Origin: a virus
Length of the DNA: 64,000 bases
Strand: one strand, 5' to 3'
IMG/VR virus record: IMGVR_UViG_3300036859_000580
Coordinates: 1 to 64,000 of that record
The position numbers and the translations under genes are program-made. This document shows positions 7,602 through 14,414 of this stretch, piece after piece. Each line of letters begins with the position of its first letter. Positions within the stretch are counted from its first letter, which is position 1. The notes below the pieces were generated by a model. That model was not told the DNA's origin. It saw only the letters and a list, made by a program, of their open reading frames with translations, and searched no databases.

Positions 7602-7851
7602 TCCTACGCTCCATTCGTCGTCGGGCCTGCGTCACTGCGTCCCAGGTGACGCCGAGTATCTCCGCCGCGTCACTCTTACTCTTACCCGAGCGAAGCAGCA
7701 TCCGAGCCTCGTGCACGAGCTCGCTCGCCGGGTAGGTCCGTCGTGAGTAGTCGTCGATCGTGCCGTTCTTGTGGCACCGGCGGTAGCACCTACGGCACAG
7801 GCCGCGCACTCTTCGCGCGACATTCACTCCGCACGACGCGCAGCCCGTCAC
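7594..7851 (-). CDS. Zinc-finger plus helix-turn-helix DNA-binding protein
   Basis: 85 aa with GTG start overlapping the upstream stop (GTGA). N-terminal CASCG...CRRCYRRC zinc site. C-terminal SKSDAAEILGVTWDAVTQARRR reads as a helix-turn-helix. Probably a small transcription factor. Confidence 0.7.
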   Translation of the reverse strand: MTGCASCGVNVARRVRGLCRRCYRRCHKNGTIDDYSRRTYPASELVHEARMLLRSGKSKSDAAEILGVTWDAVTQARRRMERRSD

Positions 7852-8129
7852 GGGTACGACGTCCCAACTGGGTACTTCCGTGCTGTGGCCTCGCTCACGC
7901 ACAGGTAGTGGTCGATCTTCACCAGCATCGGGTCGCCGGTGACCGGGTTCTTGGCCTCCTTGGTGCTCACGACGCGGAGGCCCCAGTTGGGCGTTGTGCA
8001 GTTGAATGGCGCGGCGTGCGCGTTCTCGGGCGCGACGACCTCGCTCGACTTGCCGACCACCTTAGGTTCGACGTTGCACGCGGCCAGGGTGAGTGTCGCC
8101 AGGGCGAGCGTTGGCATCAGTCGGTTCAC
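7848..8129 (-). CDS. Lipoprotein, paralogue of the upstream gene
   Basis: 93 aa. Lipobox LAAC with acceptor Cys at about residue 18 after a hydrophobic signal segment, so predicted to be exported and anchored in the outer leaflet. The C-terminus CVSEATARKYPVGTSYP mirrors CVDSGLAGTYRVGSTYP of the neighbour. GTG start in a GTGA overlap. Phage lipoproteins can act in superinfection exclusion, which is only a possibility here. Confidence 0.75.
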   Translation of the reverse strand: MNRLMPTLALATLTLAACNVEPKVVGKSSEVVAPENAHAAPFNCTTPNWGLRVVSTKEAKNPVTGDPMLVKIDHYLCVSEATARKYPVGTSYP

Positions 8130-8383
8130 GGGTACGTGCTCCCGACCCTGTACGTGCCGGCCAGCCCCGAGTCCACGCACACGGTGCGAATCGTCTTGAC
8201 GGTGTTACCCGCCGAGTCGACGTGCGTCTCGCTGGTCTCAACCGACAGGGCGAACGTCTTGGGTGGGTTCGGGCACGCGGCTCCGTCCTCGGCGTTGCCC
8301 ACGACGATCCCCCTGACGTTCGTGCACGCGCTCGCGGTCACTAGCGTCGCCGCGAGCGCGAGCGTCGTCAGCGTCCAGCGCAT
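8126..8383 (-). CDS. Lipoprotein
   Basis: 85 aa. Signal peptide LTTLALAATLVTASAC with lipobox Cys20. Conserved C-terminal CVDS...YRVGSTYP shared with the downstream paralogue. Start overlaps the upstream stop by one base. Confidence 0.75.
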   Translation of the reverse strand: MRWTLTTLALAATLVTASACTNVRGIVVGNAEDGAACPNPPKTFALSVETSETHVDSAGNTVKTIRTVCVDSGLAGTYRVGSTYP

Positions 8384-8712
8384 CAGACCTCACCCCGCGT
8401 GGCCTCGTCGTAGCCCTCCCAGTTGTCGACGCCCGCCGCGCGCAGCTTGGCGAGCGTGTCGGCGTCACGTTGGAGTTCCTGCAGGTACGTCTGCCGGACC
8501 AGCGTGATCGCGTGCGTGCCGTCGGCGATCAGCGGCGAGTCCACCAGTCGGTTGAGCTGCACGACGACGTGGCCCACGGCCTCGGCGCCGAGCGTGCTCG
8601 CGTTGCTGCCGTCGAACCGCGGGTTCGCGTTGCCGTCGGTGAGCGTCTTGGTGATCACCGTCTCGTCGAAGTTGTTGTCGGTCTTGACTGTTACTGTGAT
8701 CTCGAGCGGCAC
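8383..8712 (-). CDS. Hypothetical protein
   Basis: 109 aa, soluble, beta-rich N-terminus (LEITVTVKTDNNFDETVITK) and helical C-terminus. First gene of the unit that continues into two lipoproteins. Function unknown. Confidence 0.65.
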   Translation of the reverse strand: MPLEITVTVKTDNNFDETVITKTLTDGNANPRFDGSNASTLGAEAVGHVVVQLNRLVDSPLIADGTHAITLVRQTYLQELQRDADTLAKLRAAGVDNWEGYDEATRGEV

Positions 8713-8765
8713 TTTCGTCCCTTCGTGTCGTTGGTTAGATCCTAGCGAGTCGACGCACTACGGCG

Positions 8766-9125
8766 TCACGGACGCTGGTCGTCGCACACTTCGGCGATCG
8801 TGATGTCCAGCAGCCACGTCGCGTCGGCCGTCGTGACCTCCGCCTGGTCGATCAGCAGTTCGGTGAGCCGCGCGTAGTCGGTCGTCGCCGTACCCGCCGC
8901 GGCGGCCCGCAACCCGCGGCAGATGTTGTTACCCACGATCACCGCCGAGCTCGGCGTGAAGAAGTCCTCACGCCCGCCGGGGAAGTGCGCGACCACGCGC
9001 TCGACGTAGCTGGGCGTGGGCGTGGGTGTGAGCACGCTCGTCGGCGCGGGGCTCGGGTCGGCCGGCGCGCCGGTCGCCGTCGCGATGACGACGACCAGCG
9101 CGGCGAGCGACGTCGCGACGCTCAC
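8766..9125 (-). CDS. Secreted protein resembling DUF732
   Basis: 119 aa. Signal peptide (SLAALVVVIATATGAPA), a Pro/Thr linker, then a helical domain with NNICRGLRAA and IAEVCDDQ. Two cysteines spaced as in actinobacterial DUF732 secreted proteins. Probably disulphide-bonded outside the membrane. Family match is by pattern only. Confidence 0.6.
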   Translation of the reverse strand: MSVATSLAALVVVIATATGAPADPSPAPTSVLTPTPTPSYVERVVAHFPGGREDFFTPSSAVIVGNNICRGLRAAAAGTATTDYARLTELLIDQAEVTTADATWLLDITIAEVCDDQRP

Positions 9126-9379
9126 GTCTTCACCGCATTCCTACCGAGTTCGGAGCGCGGGTCGTCGGTGGTTGGATTGACCGCAAGTGCGGTCATCACC
9201 GACTCGTCGAAGACGTACAGTCGAACATCACTGGGATATTGACGCTCGGCGTTGAAGTCGATCAACTCGTTCACCTGGTCGCGCGCGTCGTCGCGACTCG
9301 TCGCGCGCACCCAGATCGGCGGCTGGGGCTCATTGCGATCGAGGTACGCGATCACCTTGAACATACGAAGTTCGCTCAC
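9122..9379 (-). CDS. Hypothetical protein
   Basis: 85 aa, MFKVIAYLDRNEPQPPIWVRA with DARDQVNELI, an alpha/beta fold typical of small phage proteins that adapt tag-like inputs. ATGA overlap with the DUF732-like gene. Confidence 0.65.
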   Translation of the reverse strand: MSELRMFKVIAYLDRNEPQPPIWVRATSRDDARDQVNELIDFNAERQYPSDVRLYVFDESVMTALAVNPTTDDPRSELGRNAVKT

Positions 9380-9427
9380 TGCGTTCTCCTTCTCTCCTGG
9401 CCTCGTCAGGACACGCGTGACGTGTCG

Positions 9428-9441
9428 ACGCCTCCCGGCGT
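9428..9441. terminator. Short hairpin ACGCC-TCCC-GGCGT
   Basis: Five-bp stem with a four-base loop, followed by TTT on the plus strand. The same sequence recurs at about 21430-21443, and a variant at 53626-53638. All three lie between genes, suggesting a reused terminator or processing element. Confidence 0.4.
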
Positions 9442-9450
9442 TTCGGCCTA

Positions 9451-9585
9451 CTAGTCCTTGTTCCAGTCCTGGTCGAGAGCCGCCTCGGCGTCAGCCTTCA
9501 GCTTTGCGATCCTGGCCTCGGTCTCGGCACGGAAGTCATCCTCGGCCTTCTGGGCCGCCGCTGCCTTGTCATCCGCTTTACCCAT
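9451..9585 (-). CDS. 44-aa coiled-coil protein
   Basis: MGKADDKAAAAQKAEDDF onward is fully helical with heptad-like Ala/Leu spacing and ends DWNKD. Strong AAGGAGAGCATC before ATG and its own promoter at 9622-9650. Possibly a small dimerising or scaffold-like factor. Confidence 0.7.
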   Translation of the reverse strand: MGKADDKAAAAQKAEDDFRAETEARIAKLKADAEAALDQDWNKD

Positions 9586-9621
9586 GATGCTCTCCTTCAT
9601 CGTGGTGTTCCTACGAGAACG

Positions 9622-9650
9622 ACTTTATCACACCGTGATGATGGAGTCAA
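9622..9650 (-). promoter_or_regulatory. Promoter TTGACT-N17-TAAAGT
   Basis: Minus-strand -35 TTGACT (9645-9650), exact 17-nt spacer, -10 TAAAGT (9622-9627). It drives the 44-aa coiled-coil gene. The best sigma70-like match in the window. Confidence 0.75.
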
Positions 9651-9660
9651 CGGTCGATCA

Positions 9661-10074
9661 TCACAGCTGATCGCGCAGGTTGTCCAACGACGTGCCGAGC
9701 GCCGAGACGGCGTCGGTCAGGTCGCCCTCGGCGGATTCGACGTCGCTCTCGGCGTCGTCGATCGCCGTGTCGAGGTCGTCCACCTCGTCGGAGTCGTCGT
9801 CGACCTCATCGCGCGCCTCGTGCGCGGTGTCCACCGCGTCGCGGGCGTCGGCGAGCTCGGTGGCGCTCGTCTCGATCTCGTCGGCGTCGTCGCTCACGCT
9901 CGCCACGAACAACTCGAGGTCCTCCATGAGCGAGCGCAGCGGGGCGACGACGTCGTTTCGCACCTCGTCGATCCACTCGCTCGCCCGGTCGGCGTCGTCA
10001 CCGGGACTGACCGACCGCAGCTGCTCGATCCGGTCGAACGCCGCGTGAAGGACGTCGCGAAAATTCTCGGCCAT
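9661..10074 (-). CDS. Acidic coiled-coil protein
   Basis: 137 aa. Extremely acidic, with repeated D/E-A-x-D heptads from residue 60 on, consistent with a long coiled coil. Could be a DNA mimic or an oligomeric scaffold. Promoter TTTACA-N17-TACGGT upstream and an AAGGAG site before ATG. Confidence 0.75.
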   Translation of the reverse strand: MAENFRDVLHAAFDRIEQLRSVSPGDDADRASEWIDEVRNDVVAPLRSLMEDLELFVASVSDDADEIETSATELADARDAVDTAHEARDEVDDDSDEVDDLDTAIDDAESDVESAEGDLTDAVSALGTSLDNLRDQL

Positions 10075-10126
10075 GATCTCCTTCTTCCTTGAGTCGCCGG
10101 GCGGCCTCGGCGCGCCCGCTACGACT

Positions 10127-10155
10127 ACCGTACCGTGTTAATGGGATTATGTAAA
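10127..10155 (-). promoter_or_regulatory. Promoter TTTACA-N17-TACGGT
   Basis: Minus-strand -35 at 10150-10155 and -10 at 10127-10132, exact 17-nt spacer. The spacer begins TAATCCCA, as in the promoters at 14014 and 14342. It overlaps the stop of the upstream 41-aa gene. Confidence 0.7.
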
Positions 10156-10272
10156 CCGACGGGACGTGACGACCCCGGCGGTCGCGTCGACGCGTGCGCG
10201 CCGCTCGGCGAGCTCACGCTCCAGCAGCCACTCCACCACCGTCGGGTCGCGCGGTGGTACGTCGTCAGCCAC
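10147..10272 (-). CDS. 41-aa hypothetical protein
   Basis: VADDVPPRDPTVVEWLLEREL is helical and charged. GTG at 10272 gives an 8-nt overlap with the upstream gene. A GTG at 10281 is an alternative. Function unknown. Confidence 0.55.
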   Translation of the reverse strand: MADDVPPRDPTVVEWLLERELAERRARVDATAGVVTSRRFT

Positions 10273-10570
10273 GATCCTCACCCAACCAGTGTGCTAAGTC
10301 GTCCAACCAGGTCGTCAGCCGGTACGCCAGCCACCGCCAGTCGAGCCACCGGACCATCGACGGCAGCACGTACACACCGCATGCCGAGCACCGGTTGACC
10401 CGCCACGCCCACCAGCGCCCGGCGTAGATGTCGACGTACTCGTCGCCGTCCCAGACCAGCGAGCCGCCGTCGCAGCGACTCACCTTTGCGTGCAGCATCC
10501 CGCCGCCCGACCAGCCGGGGCAGCGGTGCATCTTGTCGTAGTTGGGCCGACTGACCCGCACGCGCGTCAC
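10265..10570 (-). CDS. Hypothetical protein with CSACG motif
   Basis: 101 aa from a GTG overlapping the previous TGA (GTGA). CPGWSGGGMLH, an internal Cys and RCSACGVYV suggest metal binding. Tryptophan-rich (RWWAWRV, MVRWLDWRWL). Not recognised. Confidence 0.6.
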   Translation of the reverse strand: MTRVRVSRPNYDKMHRCPGWSGGGMLHAKVSRCDGGSLVWDGDEYVDIYAGRWWAWRVNRCSACGVYVLPSMVRWLDWRWLAYRLTTWLDDLAHWLGEDRG

Positions 10571-10722
10571 GTCGGCAGATCCCACCAGTGCGTCGACACC
10601 GCGCTCGACGGCTTCAACGTGATCCAACACTGGAGCGTGGCGTTCCACCAGTGGGGCACCCCGTCGAACCAGCGGATGTCGCCGTGTCGCGCCGTGACTC
10701 GCGGCGCGGTGAGCGCGTACAT
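10567..10722 (-). CDS. 51-aa tryptophan-rich protein
   Basis: MYALTAPRVTARHGDIRWF with HWWNATLQCW and THWWDLPT. ATG start, GTGA overlap with the next gene. Function unknown. Confidence 0.55.
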   Translation of the reverse strand: MYALTAPRVTARHGDIRWFDGVPHWWNATLQCWITLKPSSAVSTHWWDLPT

Positions 10723-10792
10723 GTCTGTGTGATCCACTCACTACCTCCCTGTGTTCCGTGCGTTCAACCTAGCGCACGTCGACCCGACGTGT

Positions 10793-10963
10793 CTACCCGT
10801 TCGCCCGCTCGCACGCATCGTACGCCTCGGGGTACGTGTCCCACTCCTGGAATCGGAACTTGCCCAGGAGGCCGTGCAGCCACCGCTGGTACTCGACGCG
10901 TTGCGTCGTGAGGTAGTGCCCGGTGTAGTTGCCCTCGTCGCTCGGCTCCAGGATGATCAGCAC
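10793..10963 (-). CDS. 56-aa hypothetical protein
   Basis: VLIILEPSDEGNYTGHYLTT followed by an aromatic-rich helix. GTG start close after the upstream stop. Fills an otherwise unannotated gap on the coding strand. Confidence 0.55.
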   Translation of the reverse strand: MLIILEPSDEGNYTGHYLTTQRVEYQRWLHGLLGKFRFQEWDTYPEAYDACERANG

Positions 10964-10965
10964 GG

Positions 10966-11184
10966 CTACCTCTCGTAGTAGCGCCGACGCTCGCGTCGGT
11001 CGAACAGTCGGTCGGCGACGGCGTAACCGAGACGCATCACGGCATACGTGACCACGGTGCCAACGAGCTCACCCACGGTGAACGCCCACGGCGAGTCGCT
11101 GACCAGCGTGGCCGTGAAGCCGCACGCGAGCACCGCCGTCGTGAGCATGACGCCAGTTAGTAGGATGTGCCCCCCGCGGGTCAC
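10966..11184 (-). CDS. Small membrane protein, two helices
   Basis: 72 aa from GTG in a GTGA overlap. Segments ILLTGVMLTTAVLACGFTA and FTVGELVGTVVTYAVM are hydrophobic. Basic C-terminus RRERRRYYER. Topology suggests both termini cytosolic. Confidence 0.6.
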   Translation of the reverse strand: MTRGGHILLTGVMLTTAVLACGFTATLVSDSPWAFTVGELVGTVVTYAVMRLGYAVADRLFDRRERRRYYER

Positions 11185-11540
11185 AGCCGTGGCCCCTCGG
11201 TCTGGAAGCTCTGGAGCGCGACGCGCAGACCGTCGCGCGTTCCCAGGCGCATGACGTCGCTGTCGTAGCCCTCGCGCGTCTTGATGACGAAGCCGTTGCG
11301 CGGACCTTCCACCCACATGCCCGAGTCGCGAAAGTCCACGAGCTTGTTCTCCACCGCGAGGTGGAGAAGCGTCAGCACGTCGTCGCTGACCAGGGTGTCG
11401 GCGACGGCGTTCACGGCGTCGGTGAGTAGGTCGGCGTCGCCGTCGACCCGCACGAACGGCACGAGCGCGCGGGCGAGCGCCTTCCGCACGTCCCGCGGGT
11501 CCAGGGTTTCGTGCCTGGGGACTGGCTTGGTGCCGGTCAC
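11181..11540 (-). CDS. Hypothetical protein
   Basis: 119 aa, helical N-terminal two-thirds (DVRKALARALVPFV, LLTDAVNAVADTL). GTG in a GTGA overlap. Middle gene of a three-gene coupled unit. Confidence 0.65.
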   Translation of the reverse strand: MTGTKPVPRHETLDPRDVRKALARALVPFVRVDGDADLLTDAVNAVADTLVSDDVLTLLHLAVENKLVDFRDSGMWVEGPRNGFVIKTREGYDSDVMRLGTRDGLRVALQSFQTEGPRL

Positions 11541-11743
11541 TTCGCCTGACCTCCTAGTGTCGACTCGAGTCGACTTCGGTTGATGTTGGCCACGAGCACG
11601 GCCGCCCGCTCGACGAACTCGGCGGTCTCGAGCAGCGCGTCGACCTCCTGGTCGGTGGGCCACTCGGTGTCGGGTTCCGGGTTCGACAGCTTGACGTGCA
11701 GCGTCCGCAGCCGCTCGGCCAGCGTCGTGCAGGGTGTCTCCAC
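11537..11743 (-). CDS. 68-aa helical protein
   Basis: METPCTTLAERLRTLHVKL, then two further helices. Ribosome site AAGGAG upstream. First gene after the terminator at 11768-11801. Function unknown. Confidence 0.65.
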   Translation of the reverse strand: METPCTTLAERLRTLHVKLSNPEPDTEWPTDQEVDALLETAEFVERAAVLVANINRSRLESTLGGQAK

Positions 11744-11767
11744 GAGCTCCTCCTTCGGTGATGTCGT

Positions 11768-11801
11768 GCCCCGAGGCCGATCCGCGAGCGCACCTCGGGG
11801 C
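11768..11801 (-). terminator. Terminator-like hairpin
   Basis: GCCCCGAGG pairs with CCTCGGGGC around a 16-nt loop, between the lipoprotein gene stop and the next gene start. Confidence 0.5.
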
Positions 11802-11816
11802 CGTCGTGCTACGGTG

Positions 11817-12317
11817 CTACGGCGTTCCGCCGAGTAGCGGGACGTTCAGCGCCGGGATCGGCTTGTCGGTGTACAGGACGTCACCGGTCCAGACGACCTT
11901 GGTGCCGTCGGCCAGGAAGAAGAACACGCCCGGGTCGGGTGTGCCGTACGAGCCGTCGTCCTGCGCGCCGTCGACCACGACCGGCGTGCAGGTGTAGTTC
12001 GCCTTACAGGTCCAGTGGATGTCCTGCTCCGGCGTCGCCTGCGAGCCGTTGGACGAGACTTTGCCCTTGGTCACGTAGTACCCGAGAACCGTGCCGTAGT
12101 TGAGCACGTACACGTACCCGACCGCGTTCGGGTTCTCCTCGCGCTTGCGCTTCTCCTCGAGGTTCTTCTTCTCGAGCGTCTCGCCCTGCGCCTTCGACTC
12201 CATCGCCTTGTCGCGCGCCTCGTCATCCGGCGAGGGTCCGCACGAGCTCGCGCCCGCGAACACCGTCACACCCACGGCGGCCAGGGCCACCGTCGTCCTC
12301 TTCCAGTTCAAGCTCAC
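11817..12317 (-). CDS. Lipoprotein
   Basis: 166 aa. Signal segment ending VFAGASSC (lipobox, Cys about residue 26), then a charged helix (KKNLEEKRKREEN) and a beta domain with two cysteines (WTCKANYTC). Exported and membrane-anchored. GTG start in a GTGA overlap with the membrane protein upstream. The pair may act together at the envelope. Confidence 0.75.
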   Translation of the reverse strand: MSLNWKRTTVALAAVGVTVFAGASSCGPSPDDEARDKAMESKAQGETLEKKNLEEKRKREENPNAVGYVYVLNYGTVLGYYVTKGKVSSNGSQATPEQDIHWTCKANYTCTPVVVDGAQDDGSYGTPDPGVFFFLADGTKVVWTGDVLYTDKPIPALNVPLLGGTP

Positions 12318-12799
12318 GTGTTCTCCTTGCAATCGGTAGTGGCGAGCGTTCCGTCGATCTTGAGCGGGAGGTCCGCCGCGCGGAACTCCTCCTGGGTGAA
12401 CTTCCGGGCGGCTGCGTCGTACTGGCCAACCAGGTCGTTGCAGATCATCTTCTGACCGTTCAACTCGGTCTGCAACTTGACGTCGCCGGGCCTCGCCTTG
12501 AGGGCGTCGGCCGTGATCTGGATGTTCTTGTCGGCGGCCTCGATGCCGGCGAACTTGTCCTCGAATCCCTCCTGCGCCCGGATGCGGTTGCGGGCGTCGT
12601 TCTTGATGATCTCGGAGTCACCCCGGCCCTTGACGTCGCTGGTGGCCACCCGGATCGCCCAGACCCCGGCACCCATGAGGGCGACGAAGACGATGACGGT
12701 CACGAGTACGATCGACCCCCGGCTGACGGCCTTGACGCTGGTGCGGACCGGTCGGTCGTGAAACTCGTCGATCCGATCATCCCACTGCTCTTCTCCCAT
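12314..12799 (-). CDS. Membrane-anchored protein with extracellular helical domain
   Basis: 161 aa. Cytosolic N-terminus, one transmembrane helix at about residues 29-48 (IVLVTVIVFVALMGAGVW), then a helical outside domain with two cysteines. Start ATG with GAGTA upstream. Neighbours are lipoproteins, so this is an envelope-directed cluster. Confidence 0.7.
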   Translation of the reverse strand: MGEEQWDDRIDEFHDRPVRTSVKAVSRGSIVLVTVIVFVALMGAGVWAIRVATSDVKGRGDSEIIKNDARNRIRAQEGFEDKFAGIEAADKNIQITADALKARPGDVKLQTELNGQKMICNDLVGQYDAAARKFTQEEFRAADLPLKIDGTLATTDCKENT

Positions 12800-12836
12800 T
12801 ACTCCCCTTCTCGACTAGGCACCCAGCCTAGCACGC

Positions 12837-13238
12837 TTACGGTCGGTCGACGTCCGGCACGATGGACTCGGGCTTGAAGATGACCCGGTAGTGGTTCGCG
12901 CTGACGCTCCTCGCGTCCAGCTGCTCCATGAACCACGTGACGTTGTCCGACGTCCCGAGCAGGTGCTTCTTGTACTCGTTGTCGCCGACCTTGCAGGTGA
13001 CGCTGAGCTTGCGCTCGGCCGCGTTGTTCTCGATCGAGCAGCGTCCCTCGATCACCATGATGTACTTATCGGTGATCCCGTTGAGAAAGATGATGCGTCG
13101 GTTCAGCTCGAACTGGTCACCCGACTTGGCCAGATTCTCCGAGACGACGCCCGCGTCGGACGCGCAGCCCGTCGCCGTCACGCCGAGTGTGACCAGTGCG
13201 GCGACCGTCGCCGCGGCTCGTGTCCTCACGTTGCGCAC
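12837..13238 (-). CDS. Lipoprotein, beta-sandwich type
   Basis: 133 aa. Signal peptide with lipobox TATGC (Cys25), then NRRIIFLNGITDKYIMVIEGRC, a pattern I know from small lipoproteins of many actinophages usually called beta-sandwich lipoproteins. Located on the outer face of the membrane. Superinfection exclusion is a common guess but unproven. Confidence 0.7.
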   Translation of the reverse strand: MRNVRTRAAATVAALVTLGVTATGCASDAGVVSENLAKSGDQFELNRRIIFLNGITDKYIMVIEGRCSIENNAAERKLSVTCKVGDNEYKKHLLGTSDNVTWFMEQLDARSVSANHYRVIFKPESIVPDVDRP

Positions 13239-13267
13239 GTTGATTCCCTTCGTTGGTCGGTTGGTGG

Positions 13268-13387
13268 TCAGTCACTGAAGATGACCCACACGCAGAAGCA
13301 CAGCGCGAGTATGAACACGATGATGACGATGGCATCGGGCCATGACAGCGACACGGTTTCGGCAGTTTGAAGTGCGAGCACGGTCAT
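13268..13387 (-). CDS. 39-aa membrane peptide
   Basis: Single helix DAIVIIVFILALCFCVWVIF near the C-terminus. ATG with a weak ribosome site. Follows the lipoprotein in the opposite order of the gene map. Confidence 0.5.
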   Translation of the reverse strand: MTVLALQTAETVSLSWPDAIVIIVFILALCFCVWVIFSD

Positions 13388-13417
13388 TTTATCCTCCGGG
13401 TTGCATCCAGCGTTGTG

Positions 13418-13603
13418 TCACGCGGTCAGTTCAGGCTGCGCCGTGGTGCGTGGGATCGGCGTGTCGGTGACCTCGATCACCTCACCCACCACAATGAAGA
13501 CCGGGGGTCCGAATCCCTGGCAGTCGCAGTAGGCCACGTCGCAGTGCTGGCCGTTGGCGTGCTGCTCGAAGGTGCAGCCGCAGCCGCAGCGGTTCGGTTC
13601 CAT
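13418..13603 (-). CDS. Cysteine-rich 61-aa protein
   Basis: MEPNRCGCGCTFEQHANGQHC then CDC: six cysteines and two histidines that could form a zinc cluster. ATG chosen because GAGGAG lies 7 nt upstream. A GTG at 13645 in a GTGA overlap is an alternative giving 14 more residues. Confidence 0.65.
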   Translation of the reverse strand: MEPNRCGCGCTFEQHANGQHCDVAYCDCQGFGPPVFIVVGEVIEVTDTPIPRTTAQPELTA

Positions 13604-13641
13604 GGTGGGCTCCTCGGTGTCGCGGTGGTGGGTGACGGGGG

Positions 13642-14007
13642 TCACGCGGCCAGCAGGATGCTGACTGCCGCGCGGTGGTAGCACTGGCGGCCGCGCAGAC
13701 CGGCGGGGCAGTTGCACCCGGCCGGCGTGGTCAGGTACTGCGCGTCGCCGCGCGAGGCGACCGACCGGAAGATCGACCGCCGGGTGTTCACCGCGACGAT
13801 CGCGGCGTCCTCGATCAGCTCGCGCGCGGAGTCGACCTGCGTCGGCTGCCACGCCGTCACGTCGATGACCCTGGTGGCCGCTGAGATGCGTGCTGCGCAC
13901 GTCGTCCCGTAGCCCCGGGCGATCGACCTGGCGGACTTCAATCGGCGGCCGCAGCGCGCGCAGTGGCTGCGGGTTGCGGGCTGACTTTCCGGGTTCCTCG
14001 CGTTCAT
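13642..14007 (-). CDS. DUF6011-like zinc protein, leaderless
   Basis: 121 aa. N-terminal CARCGRRLKSARSIARGYGTTC is the DUF6011-type zinc motif also present in the 49983 gene. The C-terminal CNCPAGLRGRQCYHR looks like a SWIM-type CxCx(n)CxH zinc site. The ATG lies 6 nt after a -10 box, so the mRNA is predicted leaderless. Confidence 0.75.
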   Translation of the reverse strand: MNARNPESQPATRSHCARCGRRLKSARSIARGYGTTCAARISAATRVIDVTAWQPTQVDSARELIEDAAIVAVNTRRSIFRSVASRGDAQYLTTPAGCNCPAGLRGRQCYHRAAVSILLAA

Positions 14008-14013
14008 GTTTTG

Positions 14014-14042
14014 ATCCTACCACGCGTGTGGGATTAAGTAAA
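14014..14042 (-). promoter_or_regulatory. Leaderless promoter TTTACT-N17-TAGGAT
   Basis: -35 at 14037-14042, -10 at 14014-14019, 17-nt spacer starting TAATCCCACA. The start codon is 6 nt beyond the -10. Nearly identical to the one at 14342-14370. Confidence 0.8.
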
Positions 14043-14044
14043 CA

Positions 14045-14076
14045 GGCCGTGGCCGCCGGTGACGACGACCACGGCC
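14045..14076 (-). terminator. Terminator-like hairpin
   Basis: GGCCGTGG/CCACGGCC stem with a 16-nt loop, between the stop of the 14084 gene and the next promoter. Confidence 0.5.
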
Positions 14077-14083
14077 CGCGCGG

Positions 14084-14335
14084 CTAGTTGGGCAGGTGCG
14101 GCCACACGACCTCACCGTCCGCGAAGATCACCTCCACGTCCCACCGGGTGGGGTCGCTGACATCCGAGCCGATCAGCGCGGCGAAGTCGACCGCCTGCTC
14201 GATCACCTCGAGGAAGCGGTCGGCGATCTCGGCTACCGGGACGTCCGACGCGACGCGAATGACCAGCGTGGCGTCGGCCGCGGACTCGAAGTTGACGGAG
14301 TAGATGACGGGCTGCGTCGAGCTTTCCTGGGTCAT
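14084..14335 (-). CDS. Hypothetical protein, leaderless
   Basis: 83 aa, alpha/beta (VIYSVNFESAADATLVIRVA). No recognised domain. ATG lies 6 nt past the -10 box with no room for a ribosome site, so translation is predicted leaderless. Confidence 0.7.
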   Translation of the reverse strand: MTQESSTQPVIYSVNFESAADATLVIRVASDVPVAEIADRFLEVIEQAVDFAALIGSDVSDPTRWDVEVIFADGEVVWPHLPN

Positions 14336-14341
14336 GTTGCC

Positions 14342-14370
14342 ATCCTACCACGCATGTGGGATTAAGTAAA
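14342..14370 (-). promoter_or_regulatory. Leaderless promoter TTTACT-N17-TAGGAT
   Basis: -35 at 14365-14370, -10 at 14342-14347. Spacer differs from the 14014 promoter at one base. Duplicated regulatory unit. Confidence 0.8.
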
Positions 14371-14372
14371 CG

Positions 14373-14410
14373 CCGATCCCACCCACGCTCGGGTACGCGG
14401 GTGGGATCGG
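14373..14410 (-). terminator. Terminator hairpin after rtcB
   Basis: CCGATCCCACCC pairs perfectly with GGGTGGGATCGG around a 14-nt loop, starting 4 nt after the rtcB stop. It separates rtcB from the leaderless gene downstream. Confidence 0.65.
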
Positions 14411-14414
14411 ACGA

